A stretch of 5,872 nucleotides of DNA from Candidatus Methanomethylophilus sp. UBA78 (GTDB taxonomy: Archaea; Thermoplasmatota; Thermoplasmata; Methanomassiliicoccales; Methanomethylophilaceae). Positions 1 to 5,564 of this stretch are shown here, in pieces. The DNA is taken from NCBI GenBank assembly GCA_002503545.1, contig DARY01000030.1, positions 48,601-54,472 on the forward strand, in the 5' to 3' direction. Under the pieces are notes generated by a model. The model was given only the letters and a program-made list of their open reading frames with translations, made no database searches and was not told the origin of the DNA. How positions within the stretch are numbered: the first letter of the stretch is position 1; each line of letters opens with the position of its first letter. A program made the position numbers and the translations under genes.

Positions 1-829
1 CGACGTATGGTGCAACGAGCCCCTGGACGACTCCGAGAAGAAGCTCCTCGACCTGGACAACCTGGTCACCACCCCGCACCTCGGCGCGAGCACCGTGGAG
101 GCCCAGGAGAGGGTCGCCGTCGACATCGCCCATTCCGCCGTCAAGTACCTCACGGACGGCATCATCACCAACGCCATCAACGCCCCCCGCGGCAAGCTCA
201 CCTCCGAGACGGCGCCCTTCGTGCCCCTCGCCGAGGGCATGGGCACGTTCGTCCACCAGATCAACGGCCGCCAGCCCCTCTCCGAGATGGAGGTCGTCTT
301 CTACGGCGGTCTCGCCGCCATGGACAGCAAGATCCTTACCGTCTCCGCGGTGAAGGGCCTCATCAAGGGCATCGTCGGCGTCGAGCAGGCCAACATAATC
401 AACGCCCTCCCGGTGGCCAAGTCCAAGGGGATCGAGGTCAAGGAATCCAAGACCGAGAAGGCCGACAGCTACTCCAACATGATCGAGGTCAAGTTCAAGG
501 CCGCCGACAAGTGCTCGTACATACGCGGGACCGTGTTCGGCGAGGAGCCCAGGCTCGTCAACTACGACGGCTACGCGTTCAACGTCCCCCTGGCCGGGAA
601 GATGCTCTTCATCACCTACAAGGACACGACCGGCATCGTCGGGAAGGTGGGGAGCGTCCTGGGCGCCGCAGGCGTGGACATCCAGCAGATGGCCGTCTCC
701 GCCAAGGCCGACTCCGACAGGGCCATGATGGTCCTCATCGTCGACAAGACCGTGGACGCGGCCATCATGGGCGAGATCGCCAAGGCCGTCGGCGGAGAGG
801 TCAGGTTCGTGGACCTGGCCGACAACTGA
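1..829 (+). CDS. serA: D-3-phosphoglycerate dehydrogenase, C-terminal part (5' end outside window)
   Basis: SerA oxidises 3-phosphoglycerate with NAD+ to 3-phosphohydroxypyruvate, the first committed step of serine synthesis, in the cytosol. The frame is open from base 2 and gives 275 residues before TGA at 827-829; the substrate- and most of the NAD-binding region lies upstream of the window. Visible residue 6 is the Glu of the conserved DVxxxEP segment, and residue 26 is the His of TPHLGAST; together they form the family's Glu/His catalytic pair. Residues of about 40-195 fit the intervening (ASB) domain found in long-form SerA, starting with an NAINAPRGK segment. Residues 201-275 fit a C-terminal ACT domain, with GIVGKVGSVLGAAGVDI as the ligand-binding loop and helix. 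ACT domains of this enzyme often bind serine for feedback inhibition; whether this one does cannot be read from sequence. The next gene begins 13 bases downstream, so the two are probably cotranscribed. Confidence 0.95.
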   Translation, partial: DVWCNEPLDDSEKKLLDLDNLVTTPHLGASTVEAQERVAVDIAHSAVKYLTDGIITNAINAPRGKLTSETAPFVPLAEGMGTFVHQINGRQPLSEMEVVFYGGLAAMDSKILTVSAVKGLIKGIVGVEQANIINALPVAKSKGIEVKESKTEKADSYSNMIEVKFKAADKCSYIRGTVFGEEPRLVNYDGYAFNVPLAGKMLFITYKDTTGIVGKVGSVLGAAGVDIQQMAVSAKADSDRAMMVLIVDKTVDAAIMGEIAKAVGGEVRFVDLADN

Positions 830-842
830 CGGCGGTGCGAAC

Positions 843-1235
843 GTGATCACGGTAGACAACCTGACGCAGGCCATAGAGAACAGCATCGACGACGGCAGCG
901 GACTGTCCAGGGAGGAGGCCTACGACCTCGCGCAGCACGTCCTGAACTTCTTCGGGTACTCCGAGAGGATCATAGACAACGTCCTGGAGCCCGAGGACCG
1001 CGACGCGTTCTACATGATGGAGGACGTGGGCATCCTGTTCACCGAGAGGGAGGAGATAACCCTCTACGACGGCCGCGAGTGGAGGATACACTACTGGCTC
1101 TTCAACAGGGGGAGGATAAACTACCTCATGGAGAAGAGACCGAAGGCCTCCAGGAAGGTCGACGAGTCGGAATCGGTCTACAAGACCGAGGTCACCGACG
1201 ACATGTGGGCAAGCAGGAAAAAATCAGATGACTGA
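843..1235 (+). CDS. Conserved-looking small protein of unknown function (possible DUF6015 type)
   Basis: A 130-residue acidic, soluble protein with a GTG start. The start fits because it lies just after the serA stop, behind a weak purine-rich GGCGGTG (831-837), and yields an intact hydrophobic N-terminal helix. Residues of about 22-60 look helical (LSREEAYDLAQHVLNFFGY, then LEPEDRDAFYMME). Residues of about 62-86 look like a beta hairpin (ILFTEREEITLYDGREWRI), an arrangement that could be a winged-helix-like fold; that is inference. The tail from about residue 97 is charged and probably disordered. It has no cysteines, signal peptide or membrane segment. From memory it resembles the archaeal DUF6015 family of Thermoplasmata, which I could not verify. 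Its stop overlaps the helicase start by 8 bases, which suggests translational coupling and perhaps a related role. The function is unknown. Confidence 0.8.
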   Translation: MITVDNLTQAIENSIDDGSGLSREEAYDLAQHVLNFFGYSERIIDNVLEPEDRDAFYMMEDVGILFTEREEITLYDGREWRIHYWLFNRGRINYLMEKRPKASRKVDESESVYKTEVTDDMWASRKKSDD

Positions 1236-3108
1236 CCTCTTCCCTTATCCCAAGAGACCCGGTCAGGGCGAGATGGTGAGTCTCATCCGGGACTCGGTCA
1301 GGGGAGGGAAGTGCGCCGTCATAGAATCGGGTACCGGTACGGGGAAGACCTCGGTCTCCCTGGCCGGGGCCCTGGAAGGCATCGCGGGGACCGCGCGTAA
1401 GGTCGTTTTCCTTACGCGCACCAAGTCCCAGCAGAGGCAGGTGGCCGTCGAGGCCGGGGCCATAGGGGCCCTCACGGACGTGCTGTGCGTCTCCGTGCAG
1501 GGGCGCGGACCGGCGACGTGTCCGATCATGATGACGGACCGCGACCTCGAGGACGGGACCGCCGAGGAGATGTCCAAGCTCTGTGCGGAGCTCAAGAAGG
1601 GTACCGGTCCCGCCGGGAAATGCCCCTATTTCGAGAACATAGGCAGTGCCGATGTGGAGGCCAGCATGGAATTCCTCCGTTCGGAGCATTCCGACCCGGA
1701 CGGGTTCAGGGACTTCTGCATAGCCAGGGAGATATGTCCCTACGAGACGGCGAAGAAGATGCTCCCGTATGCGAACGTCGTGAGCGCACCGTATGCGTTC
1801 TTCTTCATCCCCGCCATAAAACACCATTTCCTGCAGTGGATGGGTATCTCGGACCGCGAGGTCGTGGCGATAGTCGACGAGGCCCATAACCTGCCGTCCT
1901 ATCTGCGCGACATCATGACCTGCCGCCTTTCCTACCGCGCCCTCGATCTGGCCGATGCGGAGGCGGACAGGTACGGCAACCCGGTTCTGGTGCAGGACAT
2001 ATCTTGCAGGGATCTGGTACAGCTGATGAGGGACATAATAGACCGCGCGCAGGAGGAGTACCTCAGGCGCGAGAACGACATGATCCCGCCCGAGTTCCTG
2101 AAGGACGAGATGATGCAGAGTCTGGGTATGACGTCGCTCGGGATACGCGACATCGTGATGAGGCTGGCCGAGGTCGGCGTCAGGATCGAGGAGGAGAAGA
2201 AGGCCAGACGCAAGCTCCCGCGTTCCCACCTCTCTTCTCTGGCGGGGTTCATCTCGGAATGGATGTCTTACGACGGGTATTCGCACGTGTTCCTCATCTG
2301 CGGCGGGGACAACCCCTATCTGGAGGCTTACTGCCTGGATCCCGCCGAGGCGGCCGCCCCGCTCAGGACCTGCCTCTCGTCGGTGAGCATGTCTGGCACA
2401 TTGTCCCCGCTCGACAACTACATCCGCGAACTGGACCTGGGGGATGCGGCGAGCGGCGTGTTCCCCTCCCCGTTCCCGAAGGAGAACCTCGAGGTGCTCT
2501 ACGTCAACGACGTGTCGACGAAGTACTCGGAGCTGAACGGCAACGACGGGACCTACGAGAGGATCAGGAAGTACATAGTGGACATCGTGGGGGCGTCCGA
2601 CCGCAGCACGGCCGTCTTCTTCCCGTCCTACGGGGTCATGGACAGGTTCGTGAACGACAATGTGCCAGCAGATCTGAAAAGAGAGGTCTACTTCGAGAGG
2701 AGGGGCATGCTCCAGTCGGAGCTCATGGAGCAGATATCCGATTTCCGCGGCCATGAGGGTTCGGTCCTCTTCGCGGTGACCGGGGGCAGGGTCAGCGAGG
2801 GACTGGACTTCCCCGGGAAACAGCTGGAGCTGGCCGTCATCGTCGGCATCCCGTTCGCCCGCCCCTCGGCCAAGCAGGATGCGCTGATGAGGTACTACCA
2901 GAACCGCTTCGGGGACGGCTGGGACACGGCCGTCCGCGTACCGGCCGTCAGGAAGATGAGGCAGGCGGTCGGCAGGCTCATAAGGTCGGAGAACGACCGC
3001 GGGGTGGCGGTGATCCTGGACCGCAGGATCGCCTCGATGGAGGGTCTGGATGCGACTCTGACGAAGGACCCAGTCGCCGACATACGCAGATTCTTCCAAT
3101 CCCATTAA
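1228..3108 (+). CDS. XPD/Rad3/DinG-family ATP-dependent Fe-S DNA helicase
   Basis: A complete 626-residue superfamily 2 helicase of the XPD/DinG type. Such enzymes unwind DNA 5' to 3' using ATP and act in repair or in resolving unusual DNA structures. The motifs appear in order: an N-terminal FPYPKRPGQ typical of the family; Walker A ESGTGTGKT (residues 33-41, Lys40); motif Ia FLTRTKSQQ (61-69); DEAH box VDEAH (216-220); motif III SMSGTLSP (387-394); motif V GRVSEGLDFPG (520-530); and motif VI QAVGRLIRS (579-587) with the arginine finger. Between Walker A and DEAH lie cysteines 98, 119, 132 and 170, placed as the four ligands of the family's 4Fe-4S cluster; Cys87 and Cys164 are extra. Residues of about 230-380 would form the Arch domain. 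The ATG is right because the family's N-terminal motif begins at residue 5; only a weak AGGA (1215-1218) precedes it. The length is normal for archaeal XPD. I cannot tell from sequence alone whether it is the XPD orthologue or a paralogue, so no symbol is given. Confidence 0.93.
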   Translation: MTDLFPYPKRPGQGEMVSLIRDSVRGGKCAVIESGTGTGKTSVSLAGALEGIAGTARKVVFLTRTKSQQRQVAVEAGAIGALTDVLCVSVQGRGPATCPIMMTDRDLEDGTAEEMSKLCAELKKGTGPAGKCPYFENIGSADVEASMEFLRSEHSDPDGFRDFCIAREICPYETAKKMLPYANVVSAPYAFFFIPAIKHHFLQWMGISDREVVAIVDEAHNLPSYLRDIMTCRLSYRALDLADAEADRYGNPVLVQDISCRDLVQLMRDIIDRAQEEYLRRENDMIPPEFLKDEMMQSLGMTSLGIRDIVMRLAEVGVRIEEEKKARRKLPRSHLSSLAGFISEWMSYDGYSHVFLICGGDNPYLEAYCLDPAEAAAPLRTCLSSVSMSGTLSPLDNYIRELDLGDAASGVFPSPFPKENLEVLYVNDVSTKYSELNGNDGTYERIRKYIVDIVGASDRSTAVFFPSYGVMDRFVNDNVPADLKREVYFERRGMLQSELMEQISDFRGHEGSVLFAVTGGRVSEGLDFPGKQLELAVIVGIPFARPSAKQDALMRYYQNRFGDGWDTAVRVPAVRKMRQAVGRLIRSENDRGVAVILDRRIASMEGLDATLTKDPVADIRRFFQSH

Positions 3109-3115
3109 ATATAAA
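3105..3115 (+). promoter_or_regulatory. TATA-type promoter for the 95-aa gene
   Basis: TTAAATATAAA is an A+T island in otherwise GC-rich sequence and overlaps the helicase stop codon (3106-3108). Its centre lies about 25 bases before the ATG at 3135, which is the usual TATA-to-transcription-start distance in archaea. The transcript would therefore begin at or next to the start codon and be essentially leaderless. A GGCGGAG run (3127-3133) sits too close to the ATG for a normal ribosome binding site, consistent with that reading. No clear purine-rich BRE is seen. Confidence 0.55.
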
Positions 3116-3134
3116 CTGCCCGATAAGGCGGAGT

Positions 3135-3422
3135 ATGACGCCGGCCGTGGACGAGGATGTCAAGCAGATGATCATGCGCGAGAAGCAGGATTACCGCATC
3201 TGTACCGCATGCATGGGTCCAGCGTTAGTCAGCACCCTGGTCAAGCCCCCCAAGCCCAGCGATTTGAAGATACAGATAGGCGACAACTTCCTATACATAT
3301 CCCGCACGCAGGCTCCGTACATAGACAGGGTCAGCATGGATATGCTGTACGACGAGGACGAGATAGACTCCTGTCCCGCCTTCTACAGGTACACCGACAG
3401 CAAGCGGTCGAAGAGTTTCTGA
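3135..3422 (+). CDS. Small hypothetical protein with CxxC motif
   Basis: A 95-residue protein that I do not recognise. It has a helical charged N-terminus (residues 5-19), then ICTACMG with Cys23 and Cys26 as a CxxC pair, then a stretch that looks like beta strands (KIQIGDNFLYISR, 45-57). An acidic segment (LYDEDEIDSCPAF, 71-83) carries a third cysteine, Cys80. Three cysteines could bind a metal or form a redox pair, but this is only a possibility. No signal peptide or membrane segment is visible. Codon use (GC-rich third positions, AGG arginine, ATA isoleucine) matches the neighbours, which supports a real gene. It appears to have its own promoter and is followed after 4 bases by the stop of a convergent gene. 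Confidence 0.72.
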   Translation: MTPAVDEDVKQMIMREKQDYRICTACMGPALVSTLVKPPKPSDLKIQIGDNFLYISRTQAPYIDRVSMDMLYDEDEIDSCPAFYRYTDSKRSKSF

Positions 3423-3426
3423 ATCC

Positions 3427-4053
3427 TCAGGATATCCTTACCGCGTTCTCGGCGCAGGTCTCGGCCAGCTTCTCGATGTCGCAGGCGTCGTAGAACCTCT
3501 GGGTCTTCTCGATGTCGGCCTCGGTAACGACCTTTTTGGGAAGGGCGGTGCATCCGACCGCCGGCAGGTTGGATATGTCGAAGGTGCCGATCCTCTGGGC
3601 GATCTCTATTATCTCCTGCTTGTCGTATCCGATGAGGGGCCTCAGGATGGTGAAATCGACGCCTTTGATCTCCGAGCGGATGTTGAGCAGGGTCTGGGAA
3701 GCCACCTGTCCCAGGGAGTCCCCCATGACTATCGCATCGGCTCCGAGCCTCTGGCACAGTCCTTTGGCCGTGAGCTGCATGGCGTGTTTGCACAGGACGC
3801 ACTGGTAGAGACTGTCCGCATGCTCCGATATGGCCTTCTGGGAGGCGCCGTGCGGGGCGACGTAAAGGGGCACCTCCTGTCCGCTCTCCTCCCTGATGCG
3901 CTCGGCCAGCATCTTCGCGTGCTCGAGGGGACGGTCGTCCGCATAGGGGCGGTTGTCCATGTGCAGGAGCACGATCTCCGCCCCCACCCTGGACATGACA
4001 TACGCTGCGACGGGGGAGTCTATTCCCCCGGATATGAGGCACACGACCTTCAT
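3427..4053 (-). CDS. ThiI-type PP-loop sulfurtransferase/adenylase domain protein, no THUMP domain
   Basis: A 208-residue protein matching the C-terminal catalytic domain of ThiI, which adenylates U8 of tRNA and directs sulfur insertion to make 4-thiouridine. The PP-loop SGGIDSP is at residues 8-14. ThiI-specific motifs follow: GDSLGQVASQTLLN (111-124), LRPLIGYDKQEII (137-149) and IGTFDIS (155-161). Cys85 and Cys88 form CVLC, and Cys168 lies at the position of the ThiI active-site cysteine (E. coli Cys344 region). In archaeal ThiI, a CxxC plus this cysteine are known to hold an Fe-S cluster. The NFLD and THUMP tRNA-binding domains of normal ThiI (about 170 further N-terminal residues) are absent, and there is no rhodanese domain. 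The start is firm: the PP-loop begins at residue 8, GGAAGG (4062-4067) lies 8 bases upstream, and the ATGA overlaps the stop of the preceding gene. It may act on tRNA with a separate THUMP protein or on another substrate, so I leave the symbol empty. Confidence 0.88.
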   Translation of the reverse strand: MKVVCLISGGIDSPVAAYVMSRVGAEIVLLHMDNRPYADDRPLEHAKMLAERIREESGQEVPLYVAPHGASQKAISEHADSLYQCVLCKHAMQLTAKGLCQRLGADAIVMGDSLGQVASQTLLNIRSEIKGVDFTILRPLIGYDKQEIIEIAQRIGTFDISNLPAVGCTALPKKVVTEADIEKTQRFYDACDIEKLAETCAENAVRIS

Positions 4054-4232
4054 GTGTTGAGCCTTCCGTAATCCGCTCCGCCGAGGAAGTCGTCCGACGA
4101 CTGGTACTCCTCGTCCTCGTTGAGCATGGCGTAGAGAGCCTTCACGAACTCGCGGAGTTCCCTCACCTCGCTCTTGAGGTTCTTGACCTCCGCACGGAGG
4201 TCTTTGATTTCCCTTGTCTCAGGTTCCGTCAT
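4050..4232 (-). CDS. 60-residue coiled-coil protein
   Basis: A short gene on the minus strand locked between two neighbours by ATGA overlaps at both ends: its ATG overlaps the csl4 stop (4229-4232), and its TGA overlaps the ATG of the ThiI-like gene (4050-4053). Residues 9-37 form an almost perfect heptad pattern with hydrophobic residues at 9, 12, 16, 19, 23, 26, 30, 33 and 37 (I, L, V, L, V, L, V, L, L), flanked by many Lys, Arg and Glu. This predicts a dimeric or trimeric parallel coiled coil. The tail (residues 38-60) is acidic and Gly/Asp-rich, ending in YGRLNT. I do not recognise a family. The tight coupling and heptads argue for a real protein that oligomerises or bridges partners. A partner among the operon products is plausible but unproven. 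Confidence 0.75.
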   Translation of the reverse strand: MTEPETREIKDLRAEVKNLKSEVRELREFVKALYAMLNEDEEYQSSDDFLGGADYGRLNT

Positions 4233-4786
4233 ATCTTTACATCCCCGTAGTCGTCCGCAAGTTTCCTGGGCTGCGAACGCCTGCATTTGGGGCAGTACAG
4301 GTTCTTCCCTTTCCTCTCCAGTTCCGCCTTGCACATCCCGCACTGCGCGCGGACTACTCCCAGATGGGGGTCCTTGGTCGTGAGCTGCAGGGAGGGTTTG
4401 GTGCTTATGACGCGGGCCCTCACCAGGTCCCCCTTCCTGACCTCGTCTCCGACGTTGTCGGTGTAGTCGGGGGATATCTTGGAGACGTGGAGCGTGGCGT
4501 CGGTGCTGCTGGATATCGCCCTCTTGTTCCCTTCGGCGATGAGCGCCGTGGCCGTGGCCATGGTCTTCCTGGTGTCGTCGATGGTCACGTAGATTATGTC
4601 CCCCTCCTTCAGAATGTTCGGGGGGTTGGGGGAGATGACCTTCGCTATGCTCTCGTTGTCGTCGAGGACCAGAGTCCCCAGCTGGGATGCGTAGATCTTC
4701 CCGTTTCTGACGTAGGTGCCGTCGGAGGCCACGTACTCCTCCTCGACTGCTATCTCGTCTCCCGGAAGAACCTGTTTTTCGGTCAT
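4229..4786 (-). CDS. csl4: Exosome complex RNA-binding subunit Csl4
   Basis: Csl4 caps the archaeal exosome (the Rrp41/Rrp42 ring) and helps recruit and feed RNA for 3' to 5' degradation or tailing; in archaea it also helps dock DnaG. The length of 185 residues is normal. The N-terminal domain (about 5-55) begins VLPGDEIAVEEEY, followed by YVRNGKIYASQLG, as in the family. Residues of about 60-130 fit the S1 RNA-binding fold (KEGDIIYVTI to GDLVRARVIS). The C-terminal zinc ribbon is complete, with Cys149, Cys152, Cys165 and Cys168 (CGMC and CPKC). The ATG is supported by AGGTGA at 4793-4798, 6 bases upstream, and by the family N-terminus. The upstream methyltransferase ends 19 bases before it, and the downstream coiled-coil gene overlaps by ATGA. 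Confidence 0.95.
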   Translation of the reverse strand: MTEKQVLPGDEIAVEEEYVASDGTYVRNGKIYASQLGTLVLDDNESIAKVISPNPPNILKEGDIIYVTIDDTRKTMATATALIAEGNKRAISSSTDATLHVSKISPDYTDNVGDEVRKGDLVRARVISTKPSLQLTTKDPHLGVVRAQCGMCKAELERKGKNLYCPKCRRSQPRKLADDYGDVKI

Positions 4787-4792
4787 GATGGT

Positions 4793-4798
4793 TCACCT
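4793..4798 (-). promoter_or_regulatory. Ribosome binding site of csl4
   Basis: AGGTGA on the minus strand, 6 bases before the csl4 ATG, matches the archaeal anti-Shine-Dalgarno sequence (complement of UCACCU). It is the best ribosome binding site in the window and fixes the csl4 start. Confidence 0.7.
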
Positions 4799-4805
4799 GA
4801 AATTG

Positions 4806-5402
4806 TCATCCTATAAGAACGGCGGCTATCTCCACCGTCTGTTTCGTTTTGGTATGGAATGAGAATGTATGCGGGATATCGTACTTATATATTTTATACG
4901 AGGAGATGCGGCGCCCCCGTTCCCTCACATATTCCCCGAGGAAGTCCAACGTGTTCGCCATGTGTATGGAGTACACCCTCTCGGCGGACTCCATCGCCTT
5001 GTCCAGGAAGGGACGGTCGGCCCCCCTCCTCTGGCTCCCGAAGGGTGGGTTCATGAGGACGGTGTCCGCTCCCTCCACCACGTCCCTCACGTCGGACACC
5101 CTGAACTCTATGTCCGCCCCGAATCCCTCCGCGCAGGCCCTCGCCGCCCCGATCGCCCTCTCGGATACGTCGTAGCCCACGACCATGCCGGCCCCCATGA
5201 GCCAGGCCCCTATGGAGAATATGCCGGTGCCGCATCCGAGGTCCATCACCTTCATGCCGGCTATGTCCCCGTTCCTGTACGCATCGAACACTATGTCGGC
5301 CGCGATCGTCGCCGGGGTGGGGTACTGCTCGAGGGAGGCGTCCGGCTCCTCGAACGCCGGCACCCTCTCCAGGGCGATCTCCAGGTCCTTCTTCCTCATC
5401 AC
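4806..5402 (-). CDS. METTL5-like RNA N6-adenine methyltransferase (COG2263 type)
   Basis: A 198-residue class I SAM-dependent methyltransferase. SAM-binding motif I is DLGCGTG (residues 54-60), with the acidic residue at Asp78 (GYDVS) and SDVRD at 103-107. The catalytic NPPFG (118-122) is the signature of N6-adenine methylation. The LEQYPT segment (24-29), the FL..A..SA..VYSIH stretch (132-147) and a C-terminus of the form YDIPHTFSFHTK (174-185) follow eukaryotic METTL5 closely. METTL5 makes m6A in small-subunit rRNA near the decoding site, and a corresponding m6A is known in a haloarchaeal 16S rRNA. The rRNA substrate here is inferred. Two adjacent starts exist: GTG at 5400-5402 and ATG at 5397-5399. 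A TATA box about 25 bases upstream makes either one nearly leaderless. It is the first gene of the minus-strand operon with csl4. Confidence 0.9.
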   Translation of the reverse strand: MMRKKDLEIALERVPAFEEPDASLEQYPTPATIAADIVFDAYRNGDIAGMKVMDLGCGTGIFSIGAWLMGAGMVVGYDVSERAIGAARACAEGFGADIEFRVSDVRDVVEGADTVLMNPPFGSQRRGADRPFLDKAMESAERVYSIHMANTLDFLGEYVRERGRRISSYKIYKYDIPHTFSFHTKTKQTVEIAAVLIG

Positions 5403-5422
5403 GCGGCACTATTGGCCGTATC

Positions 5423-5431
5423 ATTATTTAA
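5423..5431 (-). promoter_or_regulatory. TATA-type promoter of the METTL5-csl4-coiled coil-ThiI operon
   Basis: Read on the minus strand, TTAAATAAT lies with its centre about 25-26 bases before the GTG/ATG start doublet at 5402/5399. This is the expected archaeal TATA-to-start spacing and predicts a leaderless or nearly leaderless mRNA. No Shine-Dalgarno-like sequence lies before this gene, in contrast to the internal csl4 gene, which fits a first-gene leaderless start. Confidence 0.6.
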
Positions 5432-5490
5432 GACTCTTCGGAGGGGGAGACCGCGTCCGGCGGAGGCGGCTCCGGCCGGCTGACGATTGG

Positions 5491-5507
5491 TTTATCTATC
5501 TTATAAC
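5491..5507 (+). promoter_or_regulatory. TATA-type promoter region of purH
   Basis: TTTATCTATCTTATAAC is an A+T-rich run after a G+C-rich stretch. Two boxes are possible. TTTATCTA (5491-5498) would place transcription start near 5520, exactly at an ATG. CTTATAAC (5500-5507) would place it near 5529. The promoter is divergent from the methyltransferase promoter, and the centres of the TATA boxes lie about 65-75 bases apart. A short GC hairpin (5461-5474, CGGAG/CTCCG) lies between them without clear meaning. Confidence 0.5.
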
Positions 5508-5519
5508 GATACGAATCCA

Positions 5520-5564
5520 ATGTTGCACAAACGCAAGAATCGTTTGGGGGCATTAATCTGGTAA
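5520..5564 (+). other. Possible leaderless mini-ORF, or displaced 5' end of purH
   Basis: An ATG at 5520-5522 stands about 25 bases after the TATA-like TTTATCTA and opens a 14-codon frame (MLHKRKNRLGALIW) that stops at TAA 5562-5564. It runs past the expected start of purH in another frame. It could be the true purH N-terminus cut off by a missing base in the G run 5546-5550, a leader peptide, or the zero frame of a -1 frameshift site. Without expression data it is not safe to call it a gene. Confidence 0.35.

Noticed and set aside
7..846. A 279-codon plus-strand frame overlapping serA.
   Set aside because: The product is an Arg/Gly/His-rich low-complexity shadow. The serA frame carries catalytic motifs and an ACT domain.
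843..850. Palindrome GTGATCAC at the start of the unknown gene.
   Set aside because: Eight bases, single copy, explained by the first codons. No operator-like repeats nearby.
1331..1340. Perfect palindrome GTACCGGTAC.
   Set aside because: It encodes the Gly-Thr-Gly-Thr part of Walker A, and its form follows from the codons used. No sign of a site with another role.
1192..3105. A 637-codon open frame on the minus strand, antisense to the whole helicase gene.
   Set aside because: Its product is rich in Arg, His, Val and Leu with no recognisable motif, while the plus strand carries every helicase motif. Long antisense frames are expected in GC-rich genes with strong third-position bias.
4233..4796. 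Upstream extension of the 60-aa coiled-coil frame across csl4, to an ATG at 4796.
   Set aside because: The extension is an Arg/Gly/His-rich shadow of csl4. Only the part from ATG 4232 has heptads, and that ATG overlaps the csl4 stop as expected for coupled genes.
5461..5474. GC hairpin CGGAG-GCGG-CTCCG in the divergent intergenic region, considered as a terminator or regulatory stem.
   Set aside because: The stem is only 5 bp, no T run follows, and no gene ends there. It lies upstream of both predicted transcription starts.
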